NCBI GenBank assembly: GCA_900470805.1
Contig: UCCA01000045.1
Location: 1 to 64,000, forward strand
Direction: 5' to 3'
Length of the DNA stretch: 64,000 nt
From: Hyphomicrobiales bacterium
GTDB lineage: Bacteria > Pseudomonadota > Alphaproteobacteria > Rhizobiales > Rhizobiaceae
Shown in pieces: positions 36,114-44,729 of the stretch. Positions within the stretch are counted from its first letter, which is position 1. Each line of letters starts with the position of its first letter. A program made the position numbers and the translations under genes. The notes under the pieces were generated by a model. That model was not told the DNA's origin, made no database searches, and saw nothing but the letters and a program-made list of their open reading frames with translations.

Positions 36114-36467
36114 TTAGCCGATCTCTGGGCAACCGCGCACGTTGGCGAATACGATCCGATCAGGCCGACCGCCCGTCAGACCATCGACCACCACGTTACG
36201 TGATGTCACACGGACGATGTGAGCGCGGCGAAAGCCGGCGTCGCGAGCAGAATCAAGGGCGTCATCCGGATCACAGGCGGCGCGGGAAGCGCGTTCGCGC
36301 CGCGTGCCGTTGTCGTATCGGTCGCGATCTCGGTCTCGGTTGTAGACATCTACCCCGCCGGGTCCGACGCGCAATTCCAAGTCCTGAGCGTGGGCCGGGA
36401 TTATCGTCAACGCAGCGCTTCCAAGCGCTAGAGCGCCGATCAGCGCTGTGTGCAGAAACTGTCTCAT
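36114..36467 (-). CDS. Secreted hypothetical protein
   Basis: 117 residues with signal peptide (LHTALIGALALGSAALTIIPAHA-QD) and GGGAGAG before the ATG. The mature part has an Asp/Arg repeat (YNRDRDRDRYDNGTRRERA) and two cysteines (ACDPDDAL, RGCPEIG). A periplasmic location is likely. An EcfG-like promoter lies upstream. Function unknown. Confidence 0.7.
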   Translation of the reverse strand: MRQFLHTALIGALALGSAALTIIPAHAQDLELRVGPGGVDVYNRDRDRDRYDNGTRRERASRAACDPDDALDSARDAGFRRAHIVRVTSRNVVVDGLTGGRPDRIVFANVRGCPEIG

Positions 36468-36500
36468 GGCTCTCTCCCTGTCACATGTCTGTGACTGGAG

Positions 36501-36525
36501 AACAGCTTGGCGGGCATTTTGTTCC
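36501..36525 (-). promoter_or_regulatory. EcfG/RpoE2-like promoter for the secreted hypothetical gene
   Basis: On the minus strand GGAAC (complement of 36521-36525), 16 bp, then TGTT (complement of 36501-36504). The GTT core is kept but the first base is T instead of C. It lies 34 bp upstream of the start at 36467. Confidence 0.55.
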
Positions 36526-36679
36526 GAATGGCGTGATAGTCGTCAACATTCACCCTGATAAAATGGCGTGCCAAGCTGCTTGGGTGATAGGCGTCGTTGA
36601 CGATCACCGGGAGGCGCTTTGCTATTCGCCCGCTGCGCGCTTGACGCTGCCCGTCCGCATCGCCTAAGTGGCTGTCGAT

Positions 36680-36890
36680 GGTTCCCTGAGGGATGACTCC
36701 CGAAGGGATTAATAGGGAACACGGTGAGGATGACCCGAATGGGGCCAAAACCGTGGCTGCCCCCGCAACTGTAAGCGGATTGTCTGATGTCCTCGTGGTG
36801 CTCGTATCGGGCGCCATGCCACTGTCGGGAGTATTGTTCCTCGTGGGAAGGCAGATGTCAGGCGCATATGCGCGAGCCAGGAGACCTGCC
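36680..36890 (+). promoter_or_regulatory. Cobalamin (adenosylcobalamin-type) riboswitch
   Basis: The leader contains the class landmarks in order: AGGGAACACGGTG near 36713-36725, GGCTGCCCCCGCAACTGTAAGCGG around 36753-36776, GCCACTG (36818), GGGAAGGCAG (36845) and the B12 box AGCCAGGAGACCTGCC (36875-36890). It precedes the btuFCD operon. A hairpin CCGGAC/GTCCGG (36912-36929) just after the aptamer could be the expression platform. A TTGACG at 36640-36645 could be its -35. Confidence 0.92.
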
Positions 36891-36942
36891 GTCAAAACAG
36901 TGTCCACCATCCCGGACGGGGTTGTCCGGAGAGGAGCATCTT

Positions 36943-37026
36943 ATGATGGTTTTTGACGTTCGCCGTTGCCGCGGCCCCGCCTGTTTCCCCTCCGCGAAAG
37001 CGTCGTCTGCAATTCCGAAGCGGTAA
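36943..37026 (+). CDS. Possible short leader ORF (27 aa) between the riboswitch and btuF
   Basis: A 27-codon frame begins with two ATGs and has GGAGAGGAG upstream. The peptide is Cys/Arg/Pro rich (VRRCRGPACFPSA). It may be a leader peptide or chance. No homologue recognised. Confidence 0.2.
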   Translation: MMVFDVRRCRGPACFPSAKASSAIPKR

Positions 37027-37158
37027 CTGTTCTTTCGTCAGATGGTTGGCGGGCGCCAGCGAGCGCGTGTCCACTCCATCCACGACGGTTCCCCGTTTTG
37101 CCTTTGGCTCGGTCACAGCCGATCGTCTGTAGACTTCATCTATCACATGAGGATTATC

Positions 37159-38187
37159 ATGAACCGCATTATTTCGCGGAGCGCACTGCTTGCCGTGGCT
37201 GCGTTTTTCGCCGCGCCAGCCTATCTCGCTCCGGCCCACGCGGCCACCACCTATCCGTTGACGATGACCAATTGCGGTCAGCAGATTACCTTCGACAAGG
37301 CGCCGGCAAAGACGGTGTCGATCGGGCAGGGGATGACGGAGATCCTCTATTCGCTCGGTCTCGCCGACAGGATCGTCGGAACCGCCGTCTGGGTCGGTCC
37401 GGTCCTGCCCGCCTATGCGGAGGTCAACAAGACAATCAAGCGCTTGGCCGATAATGATCCGAGCTTCGAGTCCGTCGTCGGCCAGGAGCCTGACCTCGTT
37501 GCGGCCGAATTCGAATGGCACGTCGGCACGCAGGGCTCCGTCGGCAAGCGCGAGCAGTTCGCTGGCCTCGGCATCAACACCTACGTCTCGCCCGCGGATT
37601 GCGTTGCCAAGGTCAACACGTCAGGCGGCGATGGTGTCCGCAAGGAGCTGTTCACGATGGACCTGATCTACCAGGAGATCGCCGAACTGGCCGAAATCTA
37701 CGATATCAAGGACCGTGGCGATGCCTTGATCGCGACGCTGAAGAAACGTGAAGCCGATGCCGTGGCCTCTCTCGGCAACTCGTCCAGGAATCTGCCCATC
37801 GCCTTCTGGTTTTCCAGCAAGGAAGTCCAGGGAGACGCGTTCATTGCAGGCAAGAATAGCGCACCGGCTTACATTCTTAAGACCCTTGGCGCTAGCAATG
37901 TCGTTGCCACCGACGAGGAATGGCCGCTGGTCGGCTGGGAAACGATCGCCGAGGCCAATCCGGCCGTGATCGTCATCGCCACGATGGACCGCCGCCGCTA
38001 TGCAGCCGACGATCCGAAGGTGAAGATCGACTTCTTGGAGAAAGATCCGGTCACCAGCCAGCTCGAGGCGGTGAAGAACCGGCATTTCGTGGAAATGGAC
38101 GCCCAGACGATGAACCCGACGATCCGGACAATCGATGGATTGGAAATCCTTGCTGCCGGCATCAAGTCGTTCGGTCTTGCCAAGTGA
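37159..38187 (+). CDS. btuF: Cobalamin/iron-siderophore-type ABC transporter substrate-binding protein (BtuF-like)
   Basis: 342 residues from the ATG at 37159 (TGAGG upstream), where the signal peptide begins (SALLAVAAFFAAPAYLAPAHA). The mature protein is the class III binding fold: YPLTMTNCGQQITFDKAPAK, SIGQGMTEILYSLGLADRIVGTA and PDLVAAEFEW. It lies behind a cobalamin riboswitch and overlaps the permease gene, so it most likely binds cobalamin or a cobinamide precursor. A ferric siderophore ligand is less likely given the riboswitch. Confidence 0.82.
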   Translation: MNRIISRSALLAVAAFFAAPAYLAPAHAATTYPLTMTNCGQQITFDKAPAKTVSIGQGMTEILYSLGLADRIVGTAVWVGPVLPAYAEVNKTIKRLADNDPSFESVVGQEPDLVAAEFEWHVGTQGSVGKREQFAGLGINTYVSPADCVAKVNTSGGDGVRKELFTMDLIYQEIAELAEIYDIKDRGDALIATLKKREADAVASLGNSSRNLPIAFWFSSKEVQGDAFIAGKNSAPAYILKTLGASNVVATDEEWPLVGWETIAEANPAVIVIATMDRRRYAADDPKVKIDFLEKDPVTSQLEAVKNRHFVEMDAQTMNPTIRTIDGLEILAAGIKSFGLAK

Positions 38188-39224
38188 GCCAAGGTCTGCT
38201 GGCCCGTCAGGGATGGAGGGCGCTGACGGTGCTCTCCATCCTCGCGCTGATCGCGCTTGGCTTTGCCATCAGCCTCGCCGTGTCCATCGGTGAAATTTCC
38301 ATTCCGGTCGATACAACGGCCAAGGCGGTGGCAAACCGCGTGTTCGGCACGACATTCGAGCTGAGCCGCATCCACGCTGGCATCATCTGGGACTATCGTC
38401 TCAGCCGGGCGATGGTTGCGGCAAGCGCAGGTGCGGCCCTCGCGCTGTCCGGCGCGATCCTGCAGGCGCTGCTGCGCAATCCTTTGGCCGAACCCTATGT
38501 GCTCGGCATTTCCGCCGGCGCGTCCACGGGTGCCGTGGCGGTGATGATCCTCGGTTTCGGCTATGGTGTGTTGACGTTGTCCACGGGCGCTTTTGTCGGC
38601 GCCGTGGTTGCCTTTCTTCTGGTGTCGCTGCTGGCGGCGGGCGCGGGCGGCGGGGCCGATCGTGTCATTCTCGCCGGTGTTGCTGGCTCGCAGCTGTTCA
38701 ATGCGCTGACCTCCTACATCGTCACAACTTCGGCCAATGCCGAACAGGCGCGCGGTGTGATGTTCTGGCTGCTTGGCAGCCTATCCGGCGTGCGCTGGGC
38801 GGACGTCTATCTCGCCGGCCCGGTGGCGCTCGGCGGCTTCCTGATCTGTCTGCTCTATGCCCGGGCACTTGATGCTTTCACCTTCGGTACAGATGCGGCG
38901 GCGGCGCTCGGCATTCCCGTCGCCCGTGTGCGCATCGCCCTGCTCGGCCTGACGGCGCTGTTGACGGCGACCATGGTGAGCATCGTCGGGTCGATCGGCT
39001 TTGTCGGGCTGGTCATTCCGCACGCGGCACGTTTTCTGGTCGGGCCAGGCCATGGCCGTTTGCTGCCGGCAACGGCGTTGACCGGCGCCATTTTCATGGT
39101 CGTCGCCGACATCGTCTCGCGTATAATCATTCCTCAGCAGATCCTACCTATCGGTGTCGTCACCGCTCTGTTCGGTGCTCCAGCGTTTGCCTTCATCCTC
39201 TACAAGGCGAGGAAGCCTGTATGA
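38184..39224 (+). CDS. btuC: FecCD-family ABC permease (BtuC-like)
   Basis: 346 residues from a GTG that overlaps the btuF stop (GTGA). Family segments: WDYRLSRAMVAASAGAALAL, SGAILQALLRNPLAEPYVLG, and SIGFVGLVIPHAARFLVGPGH near the C-terminus. About ten membrane helices are expected. It forms the membrane channel for cobalamin import together with BtuD. Confidence 0.85.
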   Translation: MSQGLLARQGWRALTVLSILALIALGFAISLAVSIGEISIPVDTTAKAVANRVFGTTFELSRIHAGIIWDYRLSRAMVAASAGAALALSGAILQALLRNPLAEPYVLGISAGASTGAVAVMILGFGYGVLTLSTGAFVGAVVAFLLVSLLAAGAGGGADRVILAGVAGSQLFNALTSYIVTTSANAEQARGVMFWLLGSLSGVRWADVYLAGPVALGGFLICLLYARALDAFTFGTDAAAALGIPVARVRIALLGLTALLTATMVSIVGSIGFVGLVIPHAARFLVGPGHGRLLPATALTGAIFMVVADIVSRIIIPQQILPIGVVTALFGAPAFAFILYKARKPV

Positions 39225-40003
39225 CCATATCCGTCAGCGACGTGCATTGGGGCACGTCAGGTGTGCTCGTGGTCAACGGCGTCAGTCTGGATGTCCCTGC
39301 AGGCCAGACTCTCGGGCTCATCGGCCCGAATGGGTCCGGAAAATCAAGCCTGTTGCGGCTGATCTGCCGGCTGCGGAAAGTGCAGAGCGGGGTGATCACG
39401 CTCGGCGATACCAGCATCGACGCCATGACGCGGCTCGATATCGCCCGGCGCGTTGCCTTTGTCGAGCAGCAGGCGACCACCGAGGCGCAGGTCACGGTGC
39501 TCGAGGTGGTCCGCCTCGGACGGACGCCGCATCGTGGGCCGCTTTCGGCATGGAATGGCGGCGACGACGTCGCGGTCAGAGAGGCGCTACGGCAGGTCGG
39601 CATGCTGGAGAAGGCGCAGCAATTCTGGCACACGCTGTCGGGCGGCGAGCGGCAGAGGGTGCATATCGCCCGTGCGCTGGCACAGACGCCAAGCGAACTG
39701 CTGCTGGACGAGCCGACCAACCATCTCGATATCCAGCACCAGCTCGAAATCCTGTCGCTGGTGTCGACGTTGCCGGTTACGAGCATCATCGCGTTGCACG
39801 ATCTTAATCTGGCGGCGATGTTCTGTGACACGATCGCGGTATTGAGGCAGGGGCGCGTCGTCGCCATCGGCACCGCCGAAGAGGTTCTCACGGAAAAGCT
39901 GATCGCGGACGTGTTCGGAGTGCGTGCGCATGTCGAAAGGTCACCGCATCACGGTCGCCAGCACATCCATTTTCTGGGCGGTTACACCTCACGCCCGGCT
40001 TGA
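39221..40003 (+). CDS. btuD: ABC transporter ATPase (BtuD/FecE-like)
   Basis: 260 residues. Walker A GPNGSGKSS, signature LSGGERQRVHIARALAQ and Walker B LLLDEPTNHLD are intact. The ATG overlaps the permease stop (ATGA). It energises cobalamin uptake. Its 3' end overlaps the convergent endonuclease-like gene by 22 bp. Confidence 0.87.
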   Translation: MTISVSDVHWGTSGVLVVNGVSLDVPAGQTLGLIGPNGSGKSSLLRLICRLRKVQSGVITLGDTSIDAMTRLDIARRVAFVEQQATTEAQVTVLEVVRLGRTPHRGPLSAWNGGDDVAVREALRQVGMLEKAQQFWHTLSGGERQRVHIARALAQTPSELLLDEPTNHLDIQHQLEILSLVSTLPVTSIIALHDLNLAAMFCDTIAVLRQGRVVAIGTAEEVLTEKLIADVFGVRAHVERSPHHGRQHIHFLGGYTSRPA

Positions 40004-40806
40004 GCGTACGTGTCTATCAGATCGGCTGATCGCTGTGCCGCGACACGTGAAGACCACTTCAGCTTTGCCATCAGCGGCAGATGATCGGATGCGCGGCGTG
40101 AGAGTGGATCACGCATCACCTCGGTGGAGGCCGCATCGAAATGCCGGGACACAAAGATGTGGTCGAGGCGCAGCAACGGAAACCGCGAGGGAAATGTCGG
40201 CCGCGGCTTTCCTGCGGTGAGACGCTGAGTGTCAGCGAACCGGTTGGTCAGCAGACGGTAGGCCGGCGATGACGGAATCGCATTAAGGTCACCGCAGACG
40301 ATGGACGGTTCGGTGTGAAATTCCGAATTGCCGATCCAATCGTCACCGAGCAAGGTTGTGACCTGCTTGATCCGGTCGATGTTCCGCAATCCGAGATGCG
40401 TGTTGAGCACGTTGACTAGCCGACCGTCCCAGTCGACCTGCAGCCAGATGGCGCCGCGGGTTTCCCCTACGGAGGGCAGCGGCCCGGCGCGCATCAGGCG
40501 GGTCGGAAGCGCTGTGAGTATCGCGTCGCCGTACTTCTCCTCTTCCACATGCAGCGCCGGGTGGAAGTGCGCTTCCATTTTCAGCAAGCCAGCGATTGTG
40601 TGGGCTTGGTCGATGCCGCCCGTGCGCTTGCGGCCGACGTCCAGTTCCTGAAGAGCGATGAGATCGGCACCGCAGCGGGCGATCGTGTCGGCGATCCGGC
40701 CCGGATCCAGTCTGCGGTCAGTGCCGATACAGCTGTGAACATTGTAGGTCAGGATCTTGAGGTAACGGACGTCCGTTGTCGGGGCGAAATCTGCAAATGC
40801 GCTCAT
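39982..40806 (-). CDS. Endonuclease/exonuclease/phosphatase family protein
   Basis: 274 residues from the ATG at 40806. Motifs of the Mg2+-dependent EEP fold: LKILTYNVHSCIG, LIALQELDV, NTHLGL, CGDLNAIPSS and SDHLPLMAKL. Substrate may be DNA, phospholipid or phosphoester. It is divergent from the LPG-synthase-like gene with a shared 67-bp region containing EcfG-type promoters. No ribosome site precedes the ATG, and the predicted transcript starts within a few bases of it, so it may be leaderless. Confidence 0.8.
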   Translation of the reverse strand: MSAFADFAPTTDVRYLKILTYNVHSCIGTDRRLDPGRIADTIARCGADLIALQELDVGRKRTGGIDQAHTIAGLLKMEAHFHPALHVEEEKYGDAILTALPTRLMRAGPLPSVGETRGAIWLQVDWDGRLVNVLNTHLGLRNIDRIKQVTTLLGDDWIGNSEFHTEPSIVCGDLNAIPSSPAYRLLTNRFADTQRLTAGKPRPTFPSRFPLLRLDHIFVSRHFDAASTEVMRDPLSRRASDHLPLMAKLKWSSRVAAQRSADLIDTYAQAGREV

Positions 40807-40812
40807 ATCGGG

Positions 40813-40839
40813 GGAACCCGCTTTCGCCTGTTTCGTTCC
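40813..40839. promoter_or_regulatory. Overlapping bidirectional EcfG-type promoters
   Basis: Plus strand: GGAAC (40813-40817), 16 bp, CGTT (40834-40837), a full consensus match driving the gene at 40874. Minus strand: GGAAC (complement of 40835-40839), 16 bp, GGTT (complement of 40815-40818), driving the gene starting at 40806. The -10 of one direction overlaps the -35 of the other. Confidence 0.65.
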
Positions 40840-40873
40840 CTTGCTGAACAGATCAGATCGAAACGGAAACTCA

Positions 40874-41845
40874 ATGTCGGCGAAGCGCCTACTTATCAAC
40901 GCGACCCTCATTCTCGGCCTGCTGCTTGCCGGCTATCTTCTCTACAGGGTGTTCAGCCGCTACTCGTTGGACGAAGTAATACAGTCGATCGAGGCAATCC
41001 CCGTCTCCCGTCTCGCCTTCGGCATCGGCTTTGCAGCACTCTCCTATGTCTGCCTGACCTTCTTCGACTGGATGGGTCTCATCTATGCCGGAAAGCCGCT
41101 CAGCTATCCCAAGGCGGCCATCGCCTCGTTCACCGGCCTTTCCATCGGCCATAATCTCGGCGTTGCAGCGCTGAGCAGCGGTGCGGTGCGCTATCGCTAT
41201 TATGCACGCTGGGGGTTGAGCGTGGAGGAGGTGGCCAAGGTTATCCTGTTTTGCGGGGTCACCGTCGGTATCGGTCTTTCGGCACTCGCGGGCATTGCGC
41301 TTCTGGTCAACCCGCAGGACGCCGCCAATCTGCTCAATCTCAGCGCCAACGGGCTATTTCTCCTCGGACTTGCATGCCTCGGCGTGCCCGTACTCTACGT
41401 CGTGCTGGCTGGGACGGTTCGGGCGCCGTTGCGATTGTGGAAATGGCGTTTCCAGATGCCGACGCTGGCGCTCGCGGTCGGCCAGGTCGTCATCGGCACG
41501 CTGAACTTCATCTTCGTTGCGGCCTGTCTGCATCAGATGCTGGTGGCGCAGGGCGATGTCGGCTTTGTTCAGACGGCGACGGCCTTCGTGCTCGCCAATA
41601 TCGCCATCCTGCTCACGCATGTTCCAGGTGGTCTCGGTGTACTCGAAGCCACCGTCAGCCACGTCCTGCCCGGCGCGGCATCGATCGGCGCGCTGGTCGC
41701 CTTCCGGGTGATCTATTTCGTGATGCCACTTCTGATCGGATTGCCGATCTTTGGTATCAGCGAGATCGTGATCCGCAAACGTGGCAAGCCGGTCTCAAAG
41801 GACAGCGCTGACCAGCCGGCGAATACGCAGGCGCAGCTTCTGTAG
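40874..41845 (+). CDS. LPG-synthase-like flippase-domain membrane protein (UPF0104)
   Basis: 323 residues, with about eight hydrophobic segments. It resembles the membrane domain of lysylphosphatidylglycerol synthases: SFTGLSIGHNLGVAALSSGAVRYRYYARWGL and FVLANIAILLTHVPGGLGVLE. The catalytic aminoacyl-transfer domain of MprF is absent, so it is not an LPG synthase; a lipid transport role is plausible. The start 40874 fits the EcfG promoter at 40813 with a leader of about 30 nt. It ends convergent with the phospholipase D gene, overlapping it by 51 bp. Confidence 0.8.
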   Translation: MSAKRLLINATLILGLLLAGYLLYRVFSRYSLDEVIQSIEAIPVSRLAFGIGFAALSYVCLTFFDWMGLIYAGKPLSYPKAAIASFTGLSIGHNLGVAALSSGAVRYRYYARWGLSVEEVAKVILFCGVTVGIGLSALAGIALLVNPQDAANLLNLSANGLFLLGLACLGVPVLYVVLAGTVRAPLRLWKWRFQMPTLALAVGQVVIGTLNFIFVAACLHQMLVAQGDVGFVQTATAFVLANIAILLTHVPGGLGVLEATVSHVLPGAASIGALVAFRVIYFVMPLLIGLPIFGISEIVIRKRGKPVSKDSADQPANTQAQLL

Positions 41846-43330
41846 CGGCCAGTAGGGTCGGCGCGGGTCCACGAGGCCGGTGCCGATCAATGGCGTCGTC
41901 TCGCCATGTGACAGGTCCACCGCGAAATGACGAAGGCCGCGCTCGCTCGTATTAAGCGCTGCAATCGCGTCGTTCATTGACCGTTTTGACAACTCCATGT
42001 CACGCACGGTCGAAGGCGCGGCATCAAGATGCTCCCCAATCAACCGATAGCGCAGCGCAGTGATTGCGCCACGATGCGTATCGCTCGACGCTTCGATGGC
42101 CAGATCGCATTCCGTGTCGAGCCCCTCGGAGCGATTGTTCAGGTTCGACGAGCCCATGCGGATGAAGTGATCGTCGACTATGAGGAGCTTCGAATGGATG
42201 ACGATTTCCTGCTCGCCGCCGTCCGCATCGGGAACGACCGCGTACATCACCCGCAACCGATCGTAGTGATCGATCCGCTTCAGGCGGCGGATCAACCGGT
42301 CGCGATTGTTGCCCATGGTGAGTTTCTCGATAAAGCCATGCGAACTCTTGGTCACCAGCACGGTAATCTCGGGCCCGTCGATCTCCTTCAGTCGCTTGGC
42401 AATCGCGCGCGCGACGCCGAACGAGGCGAGATACTGCGTCTCGATATAGATGAGCTTTTGCGCCGCCTTGATCGCGTCACGGGTCAGCCGGTACGCCTCA
42501 TAGTGTCCGCGCTTGCCAATCAGGCCTGGTTCCGTGAGAGCGATCGCCGCCGTGGCGTCGGCCAGATCAGGTGCGATGCCGACGGGCCAGTCTGCGCCCT
42601 CGGCGCCGGATGGCTTCAATCGTTGTCCGGTCGCGCGTTTCCATCGCCGGCGCGCAACGTCCCCGATCAGGCCTGCCACCGAGCCCGACACCATCGACTG
42701 CATGTCATGCACTGGTTCATAAGGCGTGCCGTCAGGCGATTTCCGCATCGGATTGCCGATCCGATGATCGGGCTCGTCCCAGCGTCGCGCTGTAAGGTCG
42801 ATGCCACCCATGAATCCGAGGCTGTCGTCGATCGAGACGAGCTTCTGATGATGGCAACCGCGCACCGGATGACGAAGGTCGAACCGCATCGTTATCTGCG
42901 GATGCGAGGAAAAGCCACTTTCACGGAACAGGCGAAACGATTTGCCCGAGTATATCGGCCCCATGCCCCAGACCAGAATCCTGATCTGCAGCGTGGGGGT
43001 TTCGTCCGCCAGTGACAGAAGCAACTCGCCGAGCGTTTCGGAACTCTGATGCGGCCGCAGCCGGATATCCGGATTGAAATCCCAGCCGATGATCCAGATC
43101 GTGTGGCGGGCCTTGCGCAGGGCCTGGTCGAGCGCCGCGAAATAGGCGGCACCATCAATCAGGAAGGCCGCCTTATCGGCCTTGCCGGCTTGCCATGCGT
43201 TTCGGCCAGGGCGGATGATGCCATTGGGAAGGGCAGAGCTTGCGGCCCTCTGTCTTTGCGTGGCGCGCGTGATGAAACCAACCGCGTTTGCTCTTGCCGT
43301 GCTTGTCCCAATGGCCTGGAAATCCGTCAT
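41795..43330 (-). CDS. Phospholipase D / cardiolipin synthase-like enzyme
   Basis: 511 residues from the ATG at 43330; the frame extends upstream, but the EcfG promoter at 43370-43394 and family homology support this start. Two HKD motifs are intact: H161-x-K163-x4-D168 (HQKLVSIDD) and H379-x-K381-x4-D386 (HSKLLIVDD), each followed by GG/GSSN residues. Such enzymes cleave or transfer phosphatidyl groups at the membrane. It clusters with the EEP-family and LPG-domain genes, suggesting envelope lipid remodelling under stress (inference). Confidence 0.87.
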   Translation of the reverse strand: MTDFQAIGTSTARANAVGFITRATQRQRAASSALPNGIIRPGRNAWQAGKADKAAFLIDGAAYFAALDQALRKARHTIWIIGWDFNPDIRLRPHQSSETLGELLLSLADETPTLQIRILVWGMGPIYSGKSFRLFRESGFSSHPQITMRFDLRHPVRGCHHQKLVSIDDSLGFMGGIDLTARRWDEPDHRIGNPMRKSPDGTPYEPVHDMQSMVSGSVAGLIGDVARRRWKRATGQRLKPSGAEGADWPVGIAPDLADATAAIALTEPGLIGKRGHYEAYRLTRDAIKAAQKLIYIETQYLASFGVARAIAKRLKEIDGPEITVLVTKSSHGFIEKLTMGNNRDRLIRRLKRIDHYDRLRVMYAVVPDADGGEQEIVIHSKLLIVDDHFIRMGSSNLNNRSEGLDTECDLAIEASSDTHRGAITALRYRLIGEHLDAAPSTVRDMELSKRSMNDAIAALNTSERGLRHFAVDLSHGETTPLIGTGLVDPRRPYWPLQKLRLRIRRLVSAVL

Positions 43331-43369
43331 TCGCTGTCCGCCGCCCCACTCGTTTTCAACGAGCGGATG

Positions 43370-43394
43370 AACGTGCGAGAACGTCAGTTGTTCC
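43370..43394 (-). promoter_or_regulatory. EcfG/RpoE2-type promoter for the phospholipase D gene
   Basis: On the minus strand GGAAC (complement of 43390-43394), a 16-bp spacer and CGTT (complement of 43370-43373): a perfect consensus match. It lies 40 bp upstream of the start at 43330. Confidence 0.75.
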
Positions 43395-43446
43395 CCGCAA
43401 AGCGGAAACATGTAAGCAGAGCCGGATATCGCTTGGCTCAAATGTC

Positions 43447-44610
43447 TCAAGCGGTGGCGGCGGTGGCTTTCCGAAGGGCCACATATTCCCACAATGCGAC
43501 GATGAATAGCGCGGCCGTACTGACCATCTGAATGGTGAAATTCTTTTGCGGCAGTAGGAACGCCGCCGCCAGCAGAACTGCCAATCCGACGACGTGCGAG
43601 ATCGGCAGCCTTCGCTGCGAAGCAAGCTTCAGCCAGATGTTGCCGATCAAAAAGAGTGCAGGGCCGCCGAGGATCGCCAGCGCGACGGTTATGCCGCTCT
43701 CTTCTTCCGGGTGGGAAAGACTGAAGTCGGCGCCGACGGCCGTCAGGATTATGCCGGCGACGATCGGGAGATGCCCGTAGGTAAAGAGATTATGGGCAAC
43801 GGCTTCCGGCTCCGCGGTCTCCTCGGCCTTGTCGGCCGCCTTTTCCTGACCATGGTGGAAATAGATCCACCACATCAGCCCGGTCACCAGGAAGGAACTG
43901 CAGAACACCGCAAACGACAGATTGATCTGCATGTGCTCGGCCGCGTTTCGGCCTGTCGTCAGGATCGTCTCGCCGAGGCACAAGATGACGAACAGGGCGC
44001 AGCGTTCGGCCATATGCTCGCCGGACAGATCGAGCGTCTCGCGCGGCGATGCGCCGAGGCCGGGCACCCAGAAACGCGCGAGCGGGGAAGAGTACTCGAT
44101 CGTCAGCGCAATCGCCCAGAAGATCGCGCGTGTTTCCAGCTCACCAAAGGCGCCAGCCATCCAGAACAGGCTGGAAACGATGATCCAGACCGTGATGCGC
44201 ACGAAGGTCATATAGGACAGCCGGTCTTCCTTTCGGAATGCGTAGAGCATGAAGGCTGAGCGCCCCAATTGCATGGCGCAGTAGAGGCCCGCGAACACCA
44301 ACCCCTGATCGCCGAACGCTTCCGGTAGCGCGATTGCCAAGAGCACGCCACAGAACATGAGCGCGAACAGCAACAGCCTGACGGCTTCCTGTTCGGTATC
44401 GAGCAGATTGGTGATCCAAGTCGTGTAGATCCACAGCCACCAGATCGCCAAGATCAGCAGCAGCGTTTCGGTCGCCGTCGTTGAGCTGAAATCCGCCGCC
44501 AGTGTGTGTGACAGCTGAATCAGCGCGAAGACGAAGACGAGGTCGAAAAACAGTTCCGGAAAGCTCGCCTTTGTCGGCTTGGCATTCTTCTCGCGCAGCC
44601 AGCCGCTCAA
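43447..44610 (-). CDS. Low temperature requirement protein A (LtrA) family membrane protein
   Basis: 387 residues from a TTG at 44610; an in-frame stop lies just upstream, so the start is here or slightly downstream. About ten hydrophobic segments. The LtrA signature is present: SFPELFFDLVFVFALIQLSH, then LLILAIWWLWIYTTWITNLLD and SGEHMAERCALFVILCLGE. The function of LtrA proteins is unknown; the name comes from Listeria growth at low temperature. Confidence 0.82.
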   Translation of the reverse strand: MSGWLREKNAKPTKASFPELFFDLVFVFALIQLSHTLAADFSSTTATETLLLILAIWWLWIYTTWITNLLDTEQEAVRLLLFALMFCGVLLAIALPEAFGDQGLVFAGLYCAMQLGRSAFMLYAFRKEDRLSYMTFVRITVWIIVSSLFWMAGAFGELETRAIFWAIALTIEYSSPLARFWVPGLGASPRETLDLSGEHMAERCALFVILCLGETILTTGRNAAEHMQINLSFAVFCSSFLVTGLMWWIYFHHGQEKAADKAEETAEPEAVAHNLFTYGHLPIVAGIILTAVGADFSLSHPEEESGITVALAILGGPALFLIGNIWLKLASQRRLPISHVVGLAVLLAAAFLLPQKNFTIQMVSTAALFIVALWEYVALRKATAATA

Positions 44611-44729
44611 GACCGGTCACGCTTGGTTACCATGGTGTTCGCAGGCATTGCGGCTATCTCCTGTAGTATGGTGGAACTAGGGCGGCGTGCGGCGCCGGCA
44701 AATGGCGGATCGTCGGTGGGCGCGATCGG

